A stretch of 64,000 nucleotides of DNA from Struthidea cinerea (taxonomy: Eukaryota > Chordata > Aves > Passeriformes > Corcoracidae), in assembly GCA_013397865.1 (NCBI GenBank), contig VZTI01003644.1, forward strand, positions 1-64,000, written 5' to 3'. Below, one piece after another: positions 11,071 through 24,000 of the stretch. The notes under the pieces are model-generated. The model had not been told where the DNA came from, made no database searches, and saw only the letters and a list, made by a program, of their open reading frames with translations. The first letter of the stretch is position 1, and every line of letters starts with the position of its first letter. A program made the translations under genes and the position numbers.

Positions 11071-14000
11071 TAATTTAGAGTGCAATGAGATGATTTGCCA
11101 TCCCTAAAATTGCTTTCCTGAAATCTAAAACTACATATAGCCCTTTCCTTGGCAAGGCTATTAGTGGGGTTGCTCTTTGCTTCCCACTGCTTCGGCCACA
11201 ATCTTCTTTCAGTCTGTGATTTTCTGGTCCCTGTCCGCTCACCCTAGGCCAGATGCTGGCAGCTGCTATCTGCATTTCAAGTCTCTGCCCCCACAGGCAG
11301 TCTGACTCTGCTTCATCCTGCACTTGGCATGCTTGTGGTGCTTCATCTTGCTGTCCCAGCTCTTGGCTGCCCTGGAGTAACTTTGCTCTTGCCTCTTCAG
11401 TGTGTATTTCTGCTATCTGGGCAGAAACCTCTGGGTAGTTCCTTGCTAACTAGACACTCCCGAAGCAGTCTTTCCCAGTCCCCTTTCCTAGGTTCCTATC
11501 TTGATACTTTGAGCAGTTGCCTGAGCCACAGCTCTTCACTTTTGGTCAGCCCAGGCTTACAAAAATTCTTCACAGTTGTGAAATATCCTCTGTTTCACAT
11601 CAGAGCTTATTTATTAACAAAAATGCTTCTGCTGGTACAGCATTTTGAAATGGTTTATACCTGCCAATGTGTACCATTTTACAAATCTATTTCTACATCA
11701 GATGTCAGGCGAACACCATTTATTCAGTCTGGCAGAGCTCATTTTTGTGAAGTTTGAGCACTGAATTTACACTGGAGGAGGAATTTATGTTATTTTAAAT
11801 TATTGCTTAGTTTCAATATTTGAGCTGTTCACAGAAAATGCCTTTCTTTTTTTTTTTTTTTTTTTAGCATATACCCAAGATTTCCAGCCTTTTGTCTTTG
11901 TTATCTTAAAACTTGTCTTTACAGCTTGCTTTTGGTAGTTTCTTTTTATTACATTAATCTAAATGTTAATCTAAATGTTCTTGAACCCATTAATTAAACA
12001 CGTCTGTAAAGGTTTGCTTATTTTGAGCCTAAGAATTAAGGGAGATTCTGAGACTATTTCTGTACCAGATCTCCCATACAGAGTGGAAAAAAATACCTCA
12101 AATGCTGTTGCAAAAACCCCTGGTATATGCCTTAGGCAAACAGTTCAGCTCTTTGAATTGTACCTGGTAACAGAAAATACACCACTGAGCTGCCAAGCGC
12201 ATTTAAAAATTTTACTGCTTTATTGTGTTGCACACAAAAAGTAATATTTCCTTCCCAGTCTAGATGAGAATATAACTGTTTTCAGAGCTTTTCTGTGGAC
12301 AGAGTTAATTATTTTTCTCTCACATCTTCTATTATTTCTCTGCCCGTGTTTCTTCTCCCCCACCACTATTATCTCAAGAGATGCTTAAATTACATTTAGC
12401 CTTGGTAAGACAAATAATTTGGGGAAAAAAAAGAGCAACACTGTTTGCCTTAATGCAGAGGAGCTGAGAATTTCCTTGGAAATTGTAATCTGAGGGTTGA
12501 GTAAAGCAAAAATTGAAGTTATTATAATATGAGTGAACATAATTGAGATCAAACATTGTACAGCAATACACATCTTTTTGAACAGGAATGGTTGCACTCC
12601 TATTTTTTTGGTGACAAGTAAGATTCACTGCTTTGTAAATGAAAATTAAAGCTAGATTTCTTTTCCAGTGACAGAAAATAATCAGATTCTCAGATCTAGT
12701 CCTTACTCTGTGATACTTACCTTCACCATCAAGAACAGGAAGAGAAGATGTAAACAAGTTTACTTTTTCTTTCTCTTTATCTGTAATTTTCTTGCATTGA
12801 CCTCTTTAGAGTAGCAAAATTAAGTGGTCAGGTTTGAGTATCATTCCTCCACACTGAGTACTCTTTTTGTCTGTGGCAGTCCCACAATATCAGATTCTGA
12901 AAATCCTGGCTGTTTTAGAGAGAAAAGTTAACACTTTGCCCATGTGTATTTGTAAACCACAAACAAATACTATTTCCCATTCATAATTTAATATATAGGA
13001 TCTGACATGAAAGACCCAGAAGGCTTCAGTGAGAGTGAGGCCTCCTTGGACACTGGTAGGTACATGGAAAGTCTGTTCTCAGAGGAGCTTCCAGCAGGGT
13101 GAATCAAGAGAGCAAACAAAAGAAAAGAGAGATTTGATGTGACTTGCCCTAGTTTGCAGGGAAAGTGACTGAAAGAATTGGGAATAAAATGCAACTGTTC
13201 TGACTCATGGGTTGCTACTCTTATAACTGGAATTCAGTTTTTGTAGGCACCTCAAAATGTCATTTTCATTGTCAGTGAAACAGTCAAGACAAAACATCCC
13301 TGAGTAATAAAAGGCAGATTATCATACAAATGCCAAAAAAGGTTGAATTAGTTTATGAAGGATTTGCTGTGCAATATAGCTGAATTCTTTGAAGGAAATT
13401 GTGTGAATTGGAATAAGCTTTAAGTATGAGACATTTATATAAATTTGATGTGCTTTAATTCTTACATGTGGATAATTGCAATCTATCAATGGAAATATAT
13501 CTTGAAATATCTGGCAAATAAAAACAGCTTTCAGATTTTAATGGTGTTAATACCACTTGTTTGTTAAAAACAGATCTTTAGGCTACTGAAATTAATATCT
13601 AATCTGCTTCAGAACACTGGAAATTCTGGTTCAAAAGAAGGTAAAAAATATTGTGTATATTGGAGAAGAAATTACTGTGAAGGGGAATGATTGGGAAAAA
13701 CCCATATGTTTTATTTTTGTTTACTTCTGAACCTGAAAAAATTCAATATCACCTTGAGAATGGCAATCATTTCTGGTTGGTTGCCATGCAAGGTCTTGTA
13801 TTTCCTTCACCTTACTAATTTTTAATTATGTATTATTTATAAAAATCATATAAACCTAAGAAAAGTGTATTGGGATGTAATGAACTGAAATCTCCAGGTT
13901 ACTTAAATGCTGCTTCTGTTCTTACCCTCACATTTCTAGTCATGCTGTCAACTCTGTGAACTGATACTGAAGTGAACAGGATTTCAGGTATTTTTCAGGA

Positions 14001-14539
14001 AACCATACTTTTAGAATATGATAGACATAAGTGATAAAATATTACTCTGGGCAAGGAAAGCCAAAGAGAATTGTGGAGCAGTTCAACTATCTGGATAATG
14101 TACATCTTAATATTTAACACAAAAGTTGTCTTAGGTGCTCATATTAATTGGTATATTGATAGATATACTGCCATCTGTGTTTTACAGAAAATATGCTCAT
14201 ATTCATGGTTTGATTCAGGGAAGATTGGAGGGAATGTCTCCCCCAACTCCCAATAGGTTTCAGTTCGGTCTAAGACCAGACCTTCAAAAATTACCAGTGC
14301 CATAACAGTTTGGTTGTTAAATTGTCGAGTTTTCTGATGTTGATTATGGGATTACTCCCACAGACAGCATACATAAGGAACACTCATTGAAACTGCTGAC
14401 TCATTTCAGAGTGGATAATAATTTAAGTGAATTACCTTGAATTAACTGAAACAGATGTGTTCTTGGTCTTGGCAAAATTAACCTGTAAAAAATTAAAATA
14501 AGTAAATTACTAGTCAGCTAACTTGGTCTATAAATTTCT
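11071..14539. other. unique sequence, no gene seen
   Basis: A moderately GC-richer stretch at about 11090-11560 contains a 142-codon frame on the + strand that is rich in L, S and F and has no recognisable motif; I treat it as chance. A T run of about 19 bases lies near 11848-11866. The rest is AT-rich with no repeat I can name. Confidence 0.45.
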
Positions 14540-14549
14540 CTCTAGAGTG

Positions 14550-14860
14550 ATCTAATGAAAGTTCTGGGTGCAGGGTTGGGCTGTATGTTTAGCAGCTAAT
14601 TTGCATCTTAGCTTGTATTTGCCTTGCTACAGTGGGAGAATAATTGGAATTGTGTGCACTGTATTAAATGTGTTGACTGAAGCTGTAAATTGGAAGAGAT
14701 TGTGTTTGGTATATAAATTTGGAGAGCGCTGCCAGGTTTGGTCATGAATATGTAACTTTCTGAATTCTATGACAGATAATAAGAAACATGTCAATGAGTG
14801 ATGAAATGTAGATTTCCAATTATTTTAACAACAATAAAGTGCCTTTTTGGCATGTATTTA
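14550..14860. promoter_or_regulatory. candidate conserved noncoding element with octamer
   Basis: Complex AT-rich sequence with an exact POU octamer ATTTGCAT near 14600, flanked by TAAT cores (GCTAAT, GAATAATTGG) and a later CCAATTATTTTAACAACAAT stretch. The motif mix resembles vertebrate developmental enhancers. Only motif density supports this. Confidence 0.2.
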
Positions 14861-17800
14861 TTGAAAATGTTTCATCATTTCTACTTGAAAAAAATAGAAT
14901 GGAGGAGGATGCATAACTGGAGGTGATTCCTGGGTGAATAGCAAACTAATGTGTTCAAAATTCCAGTGGGAAAAGTAAGACTTATGTTTGCCTTTTGCAG
15001 TAGGAATTAGTTCACTCATTGTTTTGAAAGGAAGAAATATGTTTCTCAGTACTCTAATAGAAGAACTTTATTAACCTGGTCTGTTTCTAATACTAAATAA
15101 AAACTTCTGGAATTATAAAAAATTACCATTCTAAATGTTTTAAAACTGTATCAAATGACTGATAACAGTATTTTTTTTTTTTCAGGGAGGATGAAAGAGG
15201 GTCAGCACTTTATTATCGAAGCCAGATACCAATAGCTTTGTCATGAGACCACCTACTTCAACTTTCATGTGCTCTCTGGGAAATTGTAGTCTTGATGTTG
15301 CAGAAAACACAGCCACCTCTTAGAGGGGAAAAGAGATTTATATTAATGAAGACAGGCTATGTGAACACAAACTGATGTTTAGCTGTATTGCCATGTCTCA
15401 TAAAAAAGGAATCTGACTTATTACTGAGAATTAAGGTTGGTGCACTAAAGGTGTAAGTGCTGCCTGCTGGGAGATGTGCCACCTTCTTGGGATGCTCTTC
15501 TCAAGGTCAGGCCATTCCCCACATACTGCAACTCTAAAGTTCTGAGCTAATTAAGGGTCCCAAATAAGCTTGCCTGATTCAAAGGTTCAGTGTGGACTGG
15601 GAGCACGAGGTCTTGTTGAGTTTGCTTTTACAAAGGGAAAAAACATGAGAGCACTGTGCACTGTTTTCATTCAGGTACTTCCAGACGGTGGGGATAACCC
15701 ACGCTGGCATGGCCATAAGCATTACGAAATCTTTCCCAAAGGGTTTCTTTGGTGGTTATAACACACTGATGAATAAAAAGAGTGCTTCTTTTTATCTTGT
15801 GAGACTGGGGCCAGCATTATTACATTTTTACTACAGTAGAAGCATTGCTGTAGAGGAAGAGAAAGCTGGCAGACATGGAAAAATAATTCATCAACATTTT
15901 GAAAACAGCTTTAGATACCTTTTCAAGTCAGAAGCAACAACAGCCAAACCTGATGAGAATTTGGCACCTTCTTGTGCTTATGAAGTTGTTACAGCCACAT
16001 GTATCCTTACAGGGAATAATTTAAAATATGACTGTCTGATTTTATATTCAGGGCTAATAAACACAAAATAATGTTGGCTTTCTCTTTCTTTTTGTCTTTC
16101 TCTTTCTTTCTCTCTCTTTTTCTCTTTTCTTGTATCTCACACAAGTTCTGTAGCTTTTCTTTCAGTTTTAAAACTGTTTTGTCTGTACCTGTCTCTTCAA
16201 GAAAAACCTTGCATTGAAGAACATGAACAGTGATGTTTTACTGAGCAATTACTTTTTAGTGACATTTCATAGAAAGCACCCATATCGAACATAGACATGA
16301 GACAGGAAGGCAGTTGCATGGGTGAAAACTAATGCAAAGCATGAAAATTATGCGGATTGCATGGAAATATCCTCACTTTACATTTTGTGTGCTGGAATGC
16401 TGAGCTTCTATGCTGTTAACCTTTATTATGTCAGCTATTGTGGTGAGCTACATTCTACTATGAATAACTTTGCCAAAGCATAAATACTCCTTGAAGCACA
16501 GTCTTACAGTGCATGGTATTTTTTCTGTTAAAATATTTGCCAAAATTACTTTTGTTCTGAAATCTGTGTAGAGACTTTTATACCTAATTCTTTATTTTGT
16601 CTGTAATTACATTCACCTCGGAAGCAAGTAACCTTAAGTATTTTGATCTTAAATTTATTTTGTTTCCCATACATATTTAACGTTCCCCATTTTTGAGACC
16701 ACCTACTTTTCAAGTGTCCATTCTTTAAAAATTTGTGTAATTCATTTGTGCCAGAATTTGATGCATCTACAGTTCACTCTTTATAGGAACAGCATTTGTT
16801 AGTATCTCTAGTTCATGTAAAAAGAGTTAGCAACTCTGAATTACTCTTGGGAAAAATTTTTAAAAAGCACCAAATAAGATAAAAACATGACATAGCCATG
16901 ACATTCAAAGGTGGAAAAACTAAAGATGTAGGAACTACACAACCTAGGAGATTTACAGCAGCACACCATCCTCATGCAGTAATTTCCATATGTTATATAC
17001 ATTTATATATACCCTTTCACAGTTTTACTATGAAAGTTCACCTCTTACCTACTGCTTATTCTTTTGTTCTTTCTTTGAAAATACACATAATTAAAATGTA
17101 CTACATAAGCTATAAGAGCATGTTACTCTTATAGTAAATTAGGTAGAATGACTTTTCTCTCATCTAGTGAGACAAACATTACATTGTAAACCAAGTCCCA
17201 TTTTTATTCCAACTTATGTAACAAAAAAAGAAAGAATTTTAAATTGTGTGTTTCATCAGTTCAAGATTTTATTACAACAGAGAAAAGGGAAACACGAACA
17301 TTTTCAGAGCTAAAGTGACCTTTTACTAACAGTTGTTGTTAGATTAGAAAGGTTATTATTCATAAATGAGTCATTATTCACTGGCTGTAACAGCACTAAG
17401 GCAGACTGAGCAGGAACCAACAAAAGAGGAACTCAGTAATGGTTCTCAGGCTAACCAAAAGGCTCATCAGCCTTTCATTCCTTGGTGTCTGTTTGTTTCA
17501 TTTCATTTGGAAATGCCTACTGAGGGACAGGCAGGCAGTGGCTCAGGCATGCATGGAGAAGCAATGGATTTATCCAGAAGGTGAAAAAAGTCCAATCTCA
17601 GCCCTGAGCCATCTATTTTCAGTAGAAGAAGCTCATTTGAAAAAAAAAGGTGAATAGTTATCCTCGTGACCTGGACTAAATGAAAAAATGCAACTAAAGC
17701 TGTGAAAAATGATTCTAATGACCAGAGCTGTTTTGTGTAGCATCTGAAATTTATTACACTGTGTCATTACATTATAACTGCTGGGGTGAATTTAATTTCT

Positions 17801-18207
17801 GTGTTAGTTATGACATTTTTCTGGAAAGCAATAAGGTTTATGTCACTCTGTGTATGATAAAGATGTAGTATGCTTGGGTATGTTGTGTTTTGGGGTTGTT
17901 TTTTACTTTAGCAGAAACTCCATTTTCCCCTTGAGCAAAGATAGGAAGTTATGAATTAAACAAAAACAATTTTGTGAGAAGGAAACACAGAAGTATGTTT
18001 TATAAAACTATCTGGTGGAATAAAAACCCCTACTTCATTTATAGGTACACAGCTGAAGATGAGTGCCCTGAGAGCACTAATGAGCATTAATTGCCCTGAA
18101 CACCCTCACCAAGGATCCCCACTGGACCCATAAGAGCAGGGGTCCCATTTTAGCTACCAGGGTACCCACCTGGGCCTGACGTGTGCTATAGGTTCTGTGC
18201 CTTCATA
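14861..18207. other. unique AT-rich sequence
   Basis: No gene recognised. The 127-codon + strand frame at 15688-16071 is the longest open frame before the LTR, but I see no domain, signal peptide or splice context. A C/T-rich simple stretch follows it (16078-16132). Confidence 0.45.
16078..16132 (+). repeat. CT-rich simple repeat
   Basis: About 55 bases of TTTCTCT and CTTTCTCT units, nearly pure pyrimidine on the + strand. Confidence 0.85.
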
Positions 18208-18213
18208 CTTGTA
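18208..18213 (+). repeat. target-site duplication, left copy
   Basis: CTTGTA directly precedes the TG of the LTR; the identical hexamer directly follows its CA at 18868-18873. A 6-bp duplication is typical of ERVK-like (class II) retroviruses. Confidence 0.75.
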
Positions 18214-18867
18214 TGACACTTTCCATGCCTTAATTAATACCTCCCCGGATGGGGGAAAGTTTTAGCGTCTTTGCCAGGAATTCAGGAGATGAACGGGAAC
18301 TTCAACAGTCTCTGCTTTCAGATAGTTGTTTATTAAGTCTTATCAGAGAAATAGAGTCAGTAGCGTGACCCAGACACAGCACAGAGCAGAGAATGAAGGA
18401 AAAAGCCTGCATTATCAAGATTAGACAGTCTTTTTAAAGGTAAATTATCCAATAAAAACATAAAACGAAATATATTTTCACTTTTCCACCAATGTTCCAT
18501 AACTCACTTTGTCACGTACAGAGGAACTGCGGAATTCTTTATCCAATCACCTTAAACTACTTCAACTGCAGAATATGGAGTAATAGAAGAAGAAACAGAA
18601 GGCCTGGAGAACAACAACAATTCTCCATTTTCAAGTTTTTTACCTTTTATCTATTTACTATATTAACAAACCCAAAGACCCTAAATTTTCACCTTGTGAT
18701 AATCTTACATAACATTCTATCATCTAGTTCACACCAGTGTAGATTCTAACTCTTCCCAAAGGGTAGGTAATTTTCTCCATGGGTGAAGGTCAAAGACAGT
18801 GTTGTCCAGGGGCATAGAATCCTTCAAAACAGGCAGAGAGATATTCTCTGCATACTGGATTCCAACA
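18214..18867 (-). mobile_element. solo LTR, minus orientation
   Basis: A 654-bp element begins TGACACTTTCC and ends GATTCCAACA on the + strand (TG...CA) and sits between identical 6-bp CTTGTA copies. Read on the minus strand it starts TGTTGGAATCC. The minus-strand polyadenylation signal is the complement of TTTATT at 18329-18334, leaving about 115 bases of U5. A weak TATA-like CTTTAAAAAG (complement, near 18430-18440) lies upstream of it. No flanking gag, pol or env frames remain, so this is a solo LTR left by recombination between two LTRs. A 7-bp inverted repeat GCAGAGA/TCTCTGC (18833-18851) lies near its U3 start. Class assignment from duplication length is inference. Confidence 0.75.
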
Positions 18868-18873
18868 CTTGTA
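18868..18873 (+). repeat. target-site duplication, right copy
   Basis: CTTGTA immediately after the LTR, identical to 18208-18213. Confidence 0.75.
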
Positions 18874-21740
18874 CATCTGCAAAAATGAATAGCTTTCTAT
18901 CCACTTTGAGTATTAATTCACTGAACTGTGAGACAATGCAGTAAAGGGAGATGTAGGTTTTAAAGTAGAGTTTGTTCAGGTTGAACATAGGTTTAACTTA
19001 CTGCCTAGGTGGTGGGTATTTACAAAATTTGCATAAACTGCTTTAATACCTACCTACATGTTTTGAGGACTTTTTATCTTAGTATCTGGCCAAAATACCA
19101 ACACTTCAGTATCTTCAGTCAGACATTAGGCTTCTAAAGGAAAAGACTTACTACTCTGAGTAAACGATTCTACAATTCTAAGTAAAGGAAATGAACTCTT
19201 GTTGATATCAATAGACATACTGCAAGTATGTAGCTCCACGGGTAATGCTGGGGAGGGAAATACAAACTTTTTCCCCTGAATACTGAGTAATTTCCTTAGC
19301 TCTAGGTAGTTAACTTTGGCTTTTATATGAAACGGTGGAGGACAGGTTTTCCTGCTTGAAACATTCATTGTCCGATATATAAAACAGCTATACATAAAAA
19401 AATAAAAAATAATAGCTGCTCTATATTTTCTTAGATGTTACGTGTTTTTATCTTCTAAAGCAGAAGATATCCTTTAGATCAAGTTTGAATTTGGGAGCTT
19501 ATTGTTATTAGCAATTAGAGAAAAGTAATTACAATTGAAAGCTGAAGACACCTGATGTGGAAATCGTCTGAGGACAGAATATATGAAATGTGACAACTGT
19601 TTTCAAGTGAAATCAACTTAAAATGTCATCATTAAGTATGTTGTCAATCATTTTGTGGAGCCATCTTACTAATGTGAGTTATTTGTCATGAGGGATTTAA
19701 TTAAAAAGACATTCTAAAAGAATAACATTGTGGGTCTTACAGCTGCAACCAATAAATGTGTTAACAGTTTAAGAAACCTTGTATCTTTAGTCAAAAGCAT
19801 CAGTTAAAAGTGACTGAAAGATTTTTAAGGTGTAATACAGAAAAATTAATACATAGCATCATTGTAACACAGCAACTTTGGCCTGAGCTTTGAATTTGAA
19901 CAAATTAAGCAGAACTGGTCTTTGATGTATTCAAGTGCTTTTAGTCCTTTTAAAAATGTTTGGAAACTGACAGAGGTTCTATTTTTAAGAGCACGAGGAT
20001 TAGTTTCGACATTTATTGCAAACTTCCTTTTCATGGATGCTATTGGTTAGAATCTACATTACTACTTTGCACCTAACTTTTGCACCATGTGAAAATACTT
20101 TGGCTCTTAACTGTGATTGTATGTGCTTTATAGAACATATATTGCTTGCATTTTGTATTAATTTTTCTGTAAGGTAGTAAAGCAATTTAATTAGAGTTGA
20201 ATAATACCAAATTTTTTCTCTTAATGCTACCAAAACAAGTGTTGTAGCTTATTCTATATTCTATCCTTTGGAATATATACTCTGTCCTTTAGAAACCTCT
20301 GCTTAGTTTTATTAGTTTTAACTATGTGTGAGACAGTTTCTTTCTTAATGGCCACTCAACCCTCCAGGATTTAAGAGACCTTGAGAACTGCCTTCAAACC
20401 CTGACATTAATTTGTATTTAGGTGTTGTAGATGGCTATCTGTTGAGTATTCAGAGGCTTTTACTGCAGAATTTGGGTAGTCAAATACTCAAATAGTCAAA
20501 TATTCAGAAAGATCAAGCCACATGTTCTGCAACCTGTGAGTGTAGGGCTTAGAGGTGGATTTCTGAAAGTCTTCATTGCTCCTGCAAAGGTACATATACA
20601 TATGCGTGAACATACATTGAAAATGTTGGTTTGAGACAGAAGGAGCTTTTCTAAAAGCTACTGCAATGTGCTCTAGAATAACCAGCGTCAGGCATTTAAG
20701 GTATAAAGGTGGTCCTTGTCCGCGATGTGTTTAAGAGGGAGGATTCCTCCTGCTCTTCCCACTCTGTTCATACGTGTGTTTAAGCTCCAGTTACTGCAAG
20801 TGCTGTGTTAAGCTTCTTTGGGAACATATACATTGCAGAGTGTACAAACAGAAGCAAGAAAAGGCAAATTTACTGGTAAATTCCATAAAAATTGCAGAGT
20901 ATGTAAGAAGGGAAAATTAGACTGCCATTACAAAAACAAGGTCTTTGAGATGGGTCTTGTATATTTGTGAACTATGTGAGATGTGGTCTATTCCATATGA
21001 CTCTACGGACTCCCATGCTAGTGCTGCTTCTGCCAGGACATCCATTCTGGCTGGAGCATTTCAAGGACAAATGCAGCTGCTCAAGTTATCTCAAGGTCAG
21101 TCATGCTTTAATAAACCAAAATGATTTTTGACAAGATGAAACTTAATTTGGCCGATTGTTGGATATCAAAATTTTAAATTATGCAAATTAATTTGGCATG
21201 CAACAGCTATATTAGAAGTCTCCTTTTTTTACTTCTCTTAATTGAGGAATCCTGGCAGCAAAAGACTTCTCATATACCTAGTGGATGCTCATACCCGGTG
21301 ATCTTGTACCCAAGAAAACCATCACTTGTGTTCACCAGAAATCCTCATTAAAATGATTTCAATTTGTTCCACTGTTTGAAACCTGACTATCCCTGATGGA
21401 CTGTGATAAATGCTGTTATTACTTATATTAAGCGTTCAGCTTTGGAAATAGTACAACATGGTAAAATGTTTCATGTTATTAGGCAAAGAGGAGGTAGTCG
21501 TATAAACAAAAGGTAGAGTTTTACTCAATTAACTGGAAAAGTCTAGATGAAGTACATAATGCAAGACTTGTAATAGTTTAGAATTAATGTTGGGCATGAG
21601 GTGTTTTCGTACCACTGGGGAGAAAAGAATTGTCTGTGGGTATGTTAGTTAGTTAGTTAGTTAGTTAGATAGTTGAAAAAATAGCCTGAAATTGAATTGT
21701 ATACTTCTGGTTGCTTTGGGGGCCTCTTTCTTTTCAAAAG
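18874..21740. other. unique AT-rich sequence
   Basis: No gene or interspersed repeat recognised. It ends with the TTAG microsatellite at 21644-21668. Confidence 0.5.
21644..21668 (+). repeat. (GTTA)n microsatellite
   Basis: About six perfect GTTA units, followed by a GATAG variant. Likely to vary in length between individuals. Confidence 0.9.
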
Positions 21741-21744
21741 CAAA

Positions 21745-21985
21745 GCAGCCAGCCTTGCCCATGCAGTTGCCCAAGTGGTGTTTCCAGTGATGAACTCAAT
21801 ATGAAATAATCTGCGCTTCGCTGTAGATCAGGTAATATTGAGCCAGCCTCTGAGCTCTTAATTGGGCAATTAATATGAGAAATGGAGACTATAACTTTAA
21901 ATTTTATGACATGGAACAACGCAGCATACAAGTTCCCTGCTATGTTCTGTAAATAAAAGAATAAATAGCACAAAAGCCTATTTAT
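21745..21985. promoter_or_regulatory. candidate conserved noncoding element with homeodomain palindrome
   Basis: The segment holds a perfect 7-bp inverted repeat with a 2-bp spacer, TTAATTG-GG-CAATTAA (21858-21873), which pairs two TAATTG homeodomain half-sites, surrounded by complex non-repetitive sequence and a further AAATTTTATGAC stretch. Paired homeodomain sites are known enhancer components. There is no direct evidence of function. Confidence 0.25.
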
Positions 21986-23589
21986 AATTTCACACACACT
22001 AGTAATACTGAATAATTGCTCTTTAACGGCATCTTTCTTTGAACAATTTTCATTTGTTATGCTTTAATTGTTAGGAATGCTTAGTAAGCTGGCTCCAGTA
22101 TTTGTAACTTTTAGGAAGGAAGAAAACTCTTAGGAAAACAGGAAGAAAAGCAATGCTTTAGTTAAAATATTCACACAGTACCATTTCAGTTACAATTGAA
22201 ATGCAAAACAGAAAACAATGGAATTAAGTTGCAAGACTATTACACCTGGCAGAAGGAAGAGGAATAGCAGAATCTCTTGTATTGAGGCACCCTGAAAAGA
22301 AAAAAGAGTTTGGGAATCTGAGTATTTCATGCTTAAAAGATGTGTTTTGTTCCACCAAAACTCAGCACACTAGAATTAGGTAGATAATGTTGCAAGTATC
22401 TTTACTTCAAAATCAGGAGGATAACAACTGACTTAAACAAAGCCCCCGTGGAGGAAGAAGGAATGGTTTTGGTTATTGAGAGATATTTAAATTTGGGGTT
22501 GTTGGCTTGTTTTTTTGTTTTGTTTTGTTAGTTAGTTTGGTTGGTTTTTAATGATTTTTTTTTAAGTGGGGGAAAATTGTGACACTAATGCTATTATTCT
22601 AAGGGGTAGCTACATATTCTTATGAAAAGATATTAATATACAGATGTATTCATTTATGTGGTTGTCAGGATCCTCAATCAGTGGAGTTTTCTGCAGGTGT
22701 AGTAATTTGTATTGGTGGTTTCCAGCTTTATTAGTATTCATTCTGAACAGAAGCTTTGGCTCCTTTTTTTTTTTTTTAACTCTCATTGCCTGATAATCCG
22801 TCATAATTTGGCTCCAAACAGCTTTGCCATAATGGAACAGCATCATCTGTGTTGTAGCTGAAGCTTGTGAAGTAAGTTTAGGATAAACTTGGTCAAGAAT
22901 GCTATGGTTTACCTAAAAATAAAGTAAGTCTTGCCTTATTATTAATCAACCAGAATGTTAGATTAAGTTGTGGTGTTTTTCACTACAACAATATAAATGT
23001 TGCATTGTTGGAAAGTTTCAGGTACGTAAATTCAGATAATGTATCTGAGCAAATAGCAACCATTAGAAAGAAACATAATTGTTTCTAGGCACAGCAGCTT
23101 AATACTAGAAGAGCTGCCTTTTTTGTTATATTTTAGAATTCAGATTAAAAAGTGGTAAAGGATGGTTTTACACAGTGTGTGATGCCTTATGTGCTGAATT
23201 TAAGTATAAGAATGTGTAAAATAAAATTGTAATTTCTTACAGGTACCACTTTCTTTTAAAAATTGAGTAGGCATCCATGTCTTTGAGATATGACCACTTA
23301 TTTTATGGTCTCAGCATGTGATGGAAGTTCACCACAACCTTATTGAACACAGGATGTGACTCTGGAACCATGTACTGTGTGCAATAAAACTAGATGTAGT
23401 TTTTATTTGCTGTATAAACAGGATCCTCAAACTTGAAGGCTTAATAAATCTTCTGTAAGCTACATATGTCTACTAACCATAGATTAGTAGCTTCCTCAAA
23501 AACGGAGGGTTGTTTGTGGTTGAACATTGTACATGTTTGTTCAGGTTTTTTCAACTTACCAACTAGCCATGTTTCATCCTAGAGTATAT
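21986..23589. other. unique AT-rich sequence
   Basis: Nothing recognisable except a T/G-rich stretch near 22500-22565 and a T run near 22766-22778. Open frames look like chance. Confidence 0.5.
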
Positions 23590-24000
23590 ATGAACGGTAT
23601 ATGATCTGTCAGGCATCATGAATGAGCTACACAGCTTTGTGAGTTATTGTGCCCCATCTGAGCTGGAGTACCTGTTCATGAATGCATCCTTAACTGCACT
23701 TGTGGCTGCAGATATGCTGTAAAGCACATTAAATTAAACCTTTCATTAGCATGATTGAGTTGTAATGGCTTAACAAGTTTCCTCCCTTCAGCTGACCTTT
23801 GTTATGCATTAGTTGGGTGCATGCTTTGCCTGTCAAATTGAGAGATAATGCAGTTTAGTTTCAGATTTGAGCTAAATCATGTAATCTCACATTTAGCTTT
23901 TACATTGAAGATTAAGCTAAATTGTGTTCTCTCGTAATTGAAGTAGGCTAAAAGCATGCAGGCAGATGGCTACTTCAGCCTGGCAGCGTAACACATTAAG
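23590..24000. promoter_or_regulatory. candidate conserved noncoding element
   Basis: A 400-base stretch of complex sequence with many developmental-enhancer words packed together: CATTAAATTAAACC, TTTCATTAGCATGATTGAG, GACCTTTGTTATGCATTAG, a TGTCAAATTGA box, and two TTAGCTT/AAGCTAAAT inverted elements near 23895-23922. It reads unlike the simpler AT-rich DNA around it. Conservation has not been tested. Confidence 0.25.

Noticed and set aside
11329..11757. 142-codon plus-strand frame, longest outside repeats
   Set aside because: No domain, no splice context and L/S/F-rich chance-like composition.
15688..16071. 127-codon plus-strand frame
   Set aside because: Considered as an exon, but no acceptor/donor pair or recognisable motif; ends in a CT-rich simple stretch.
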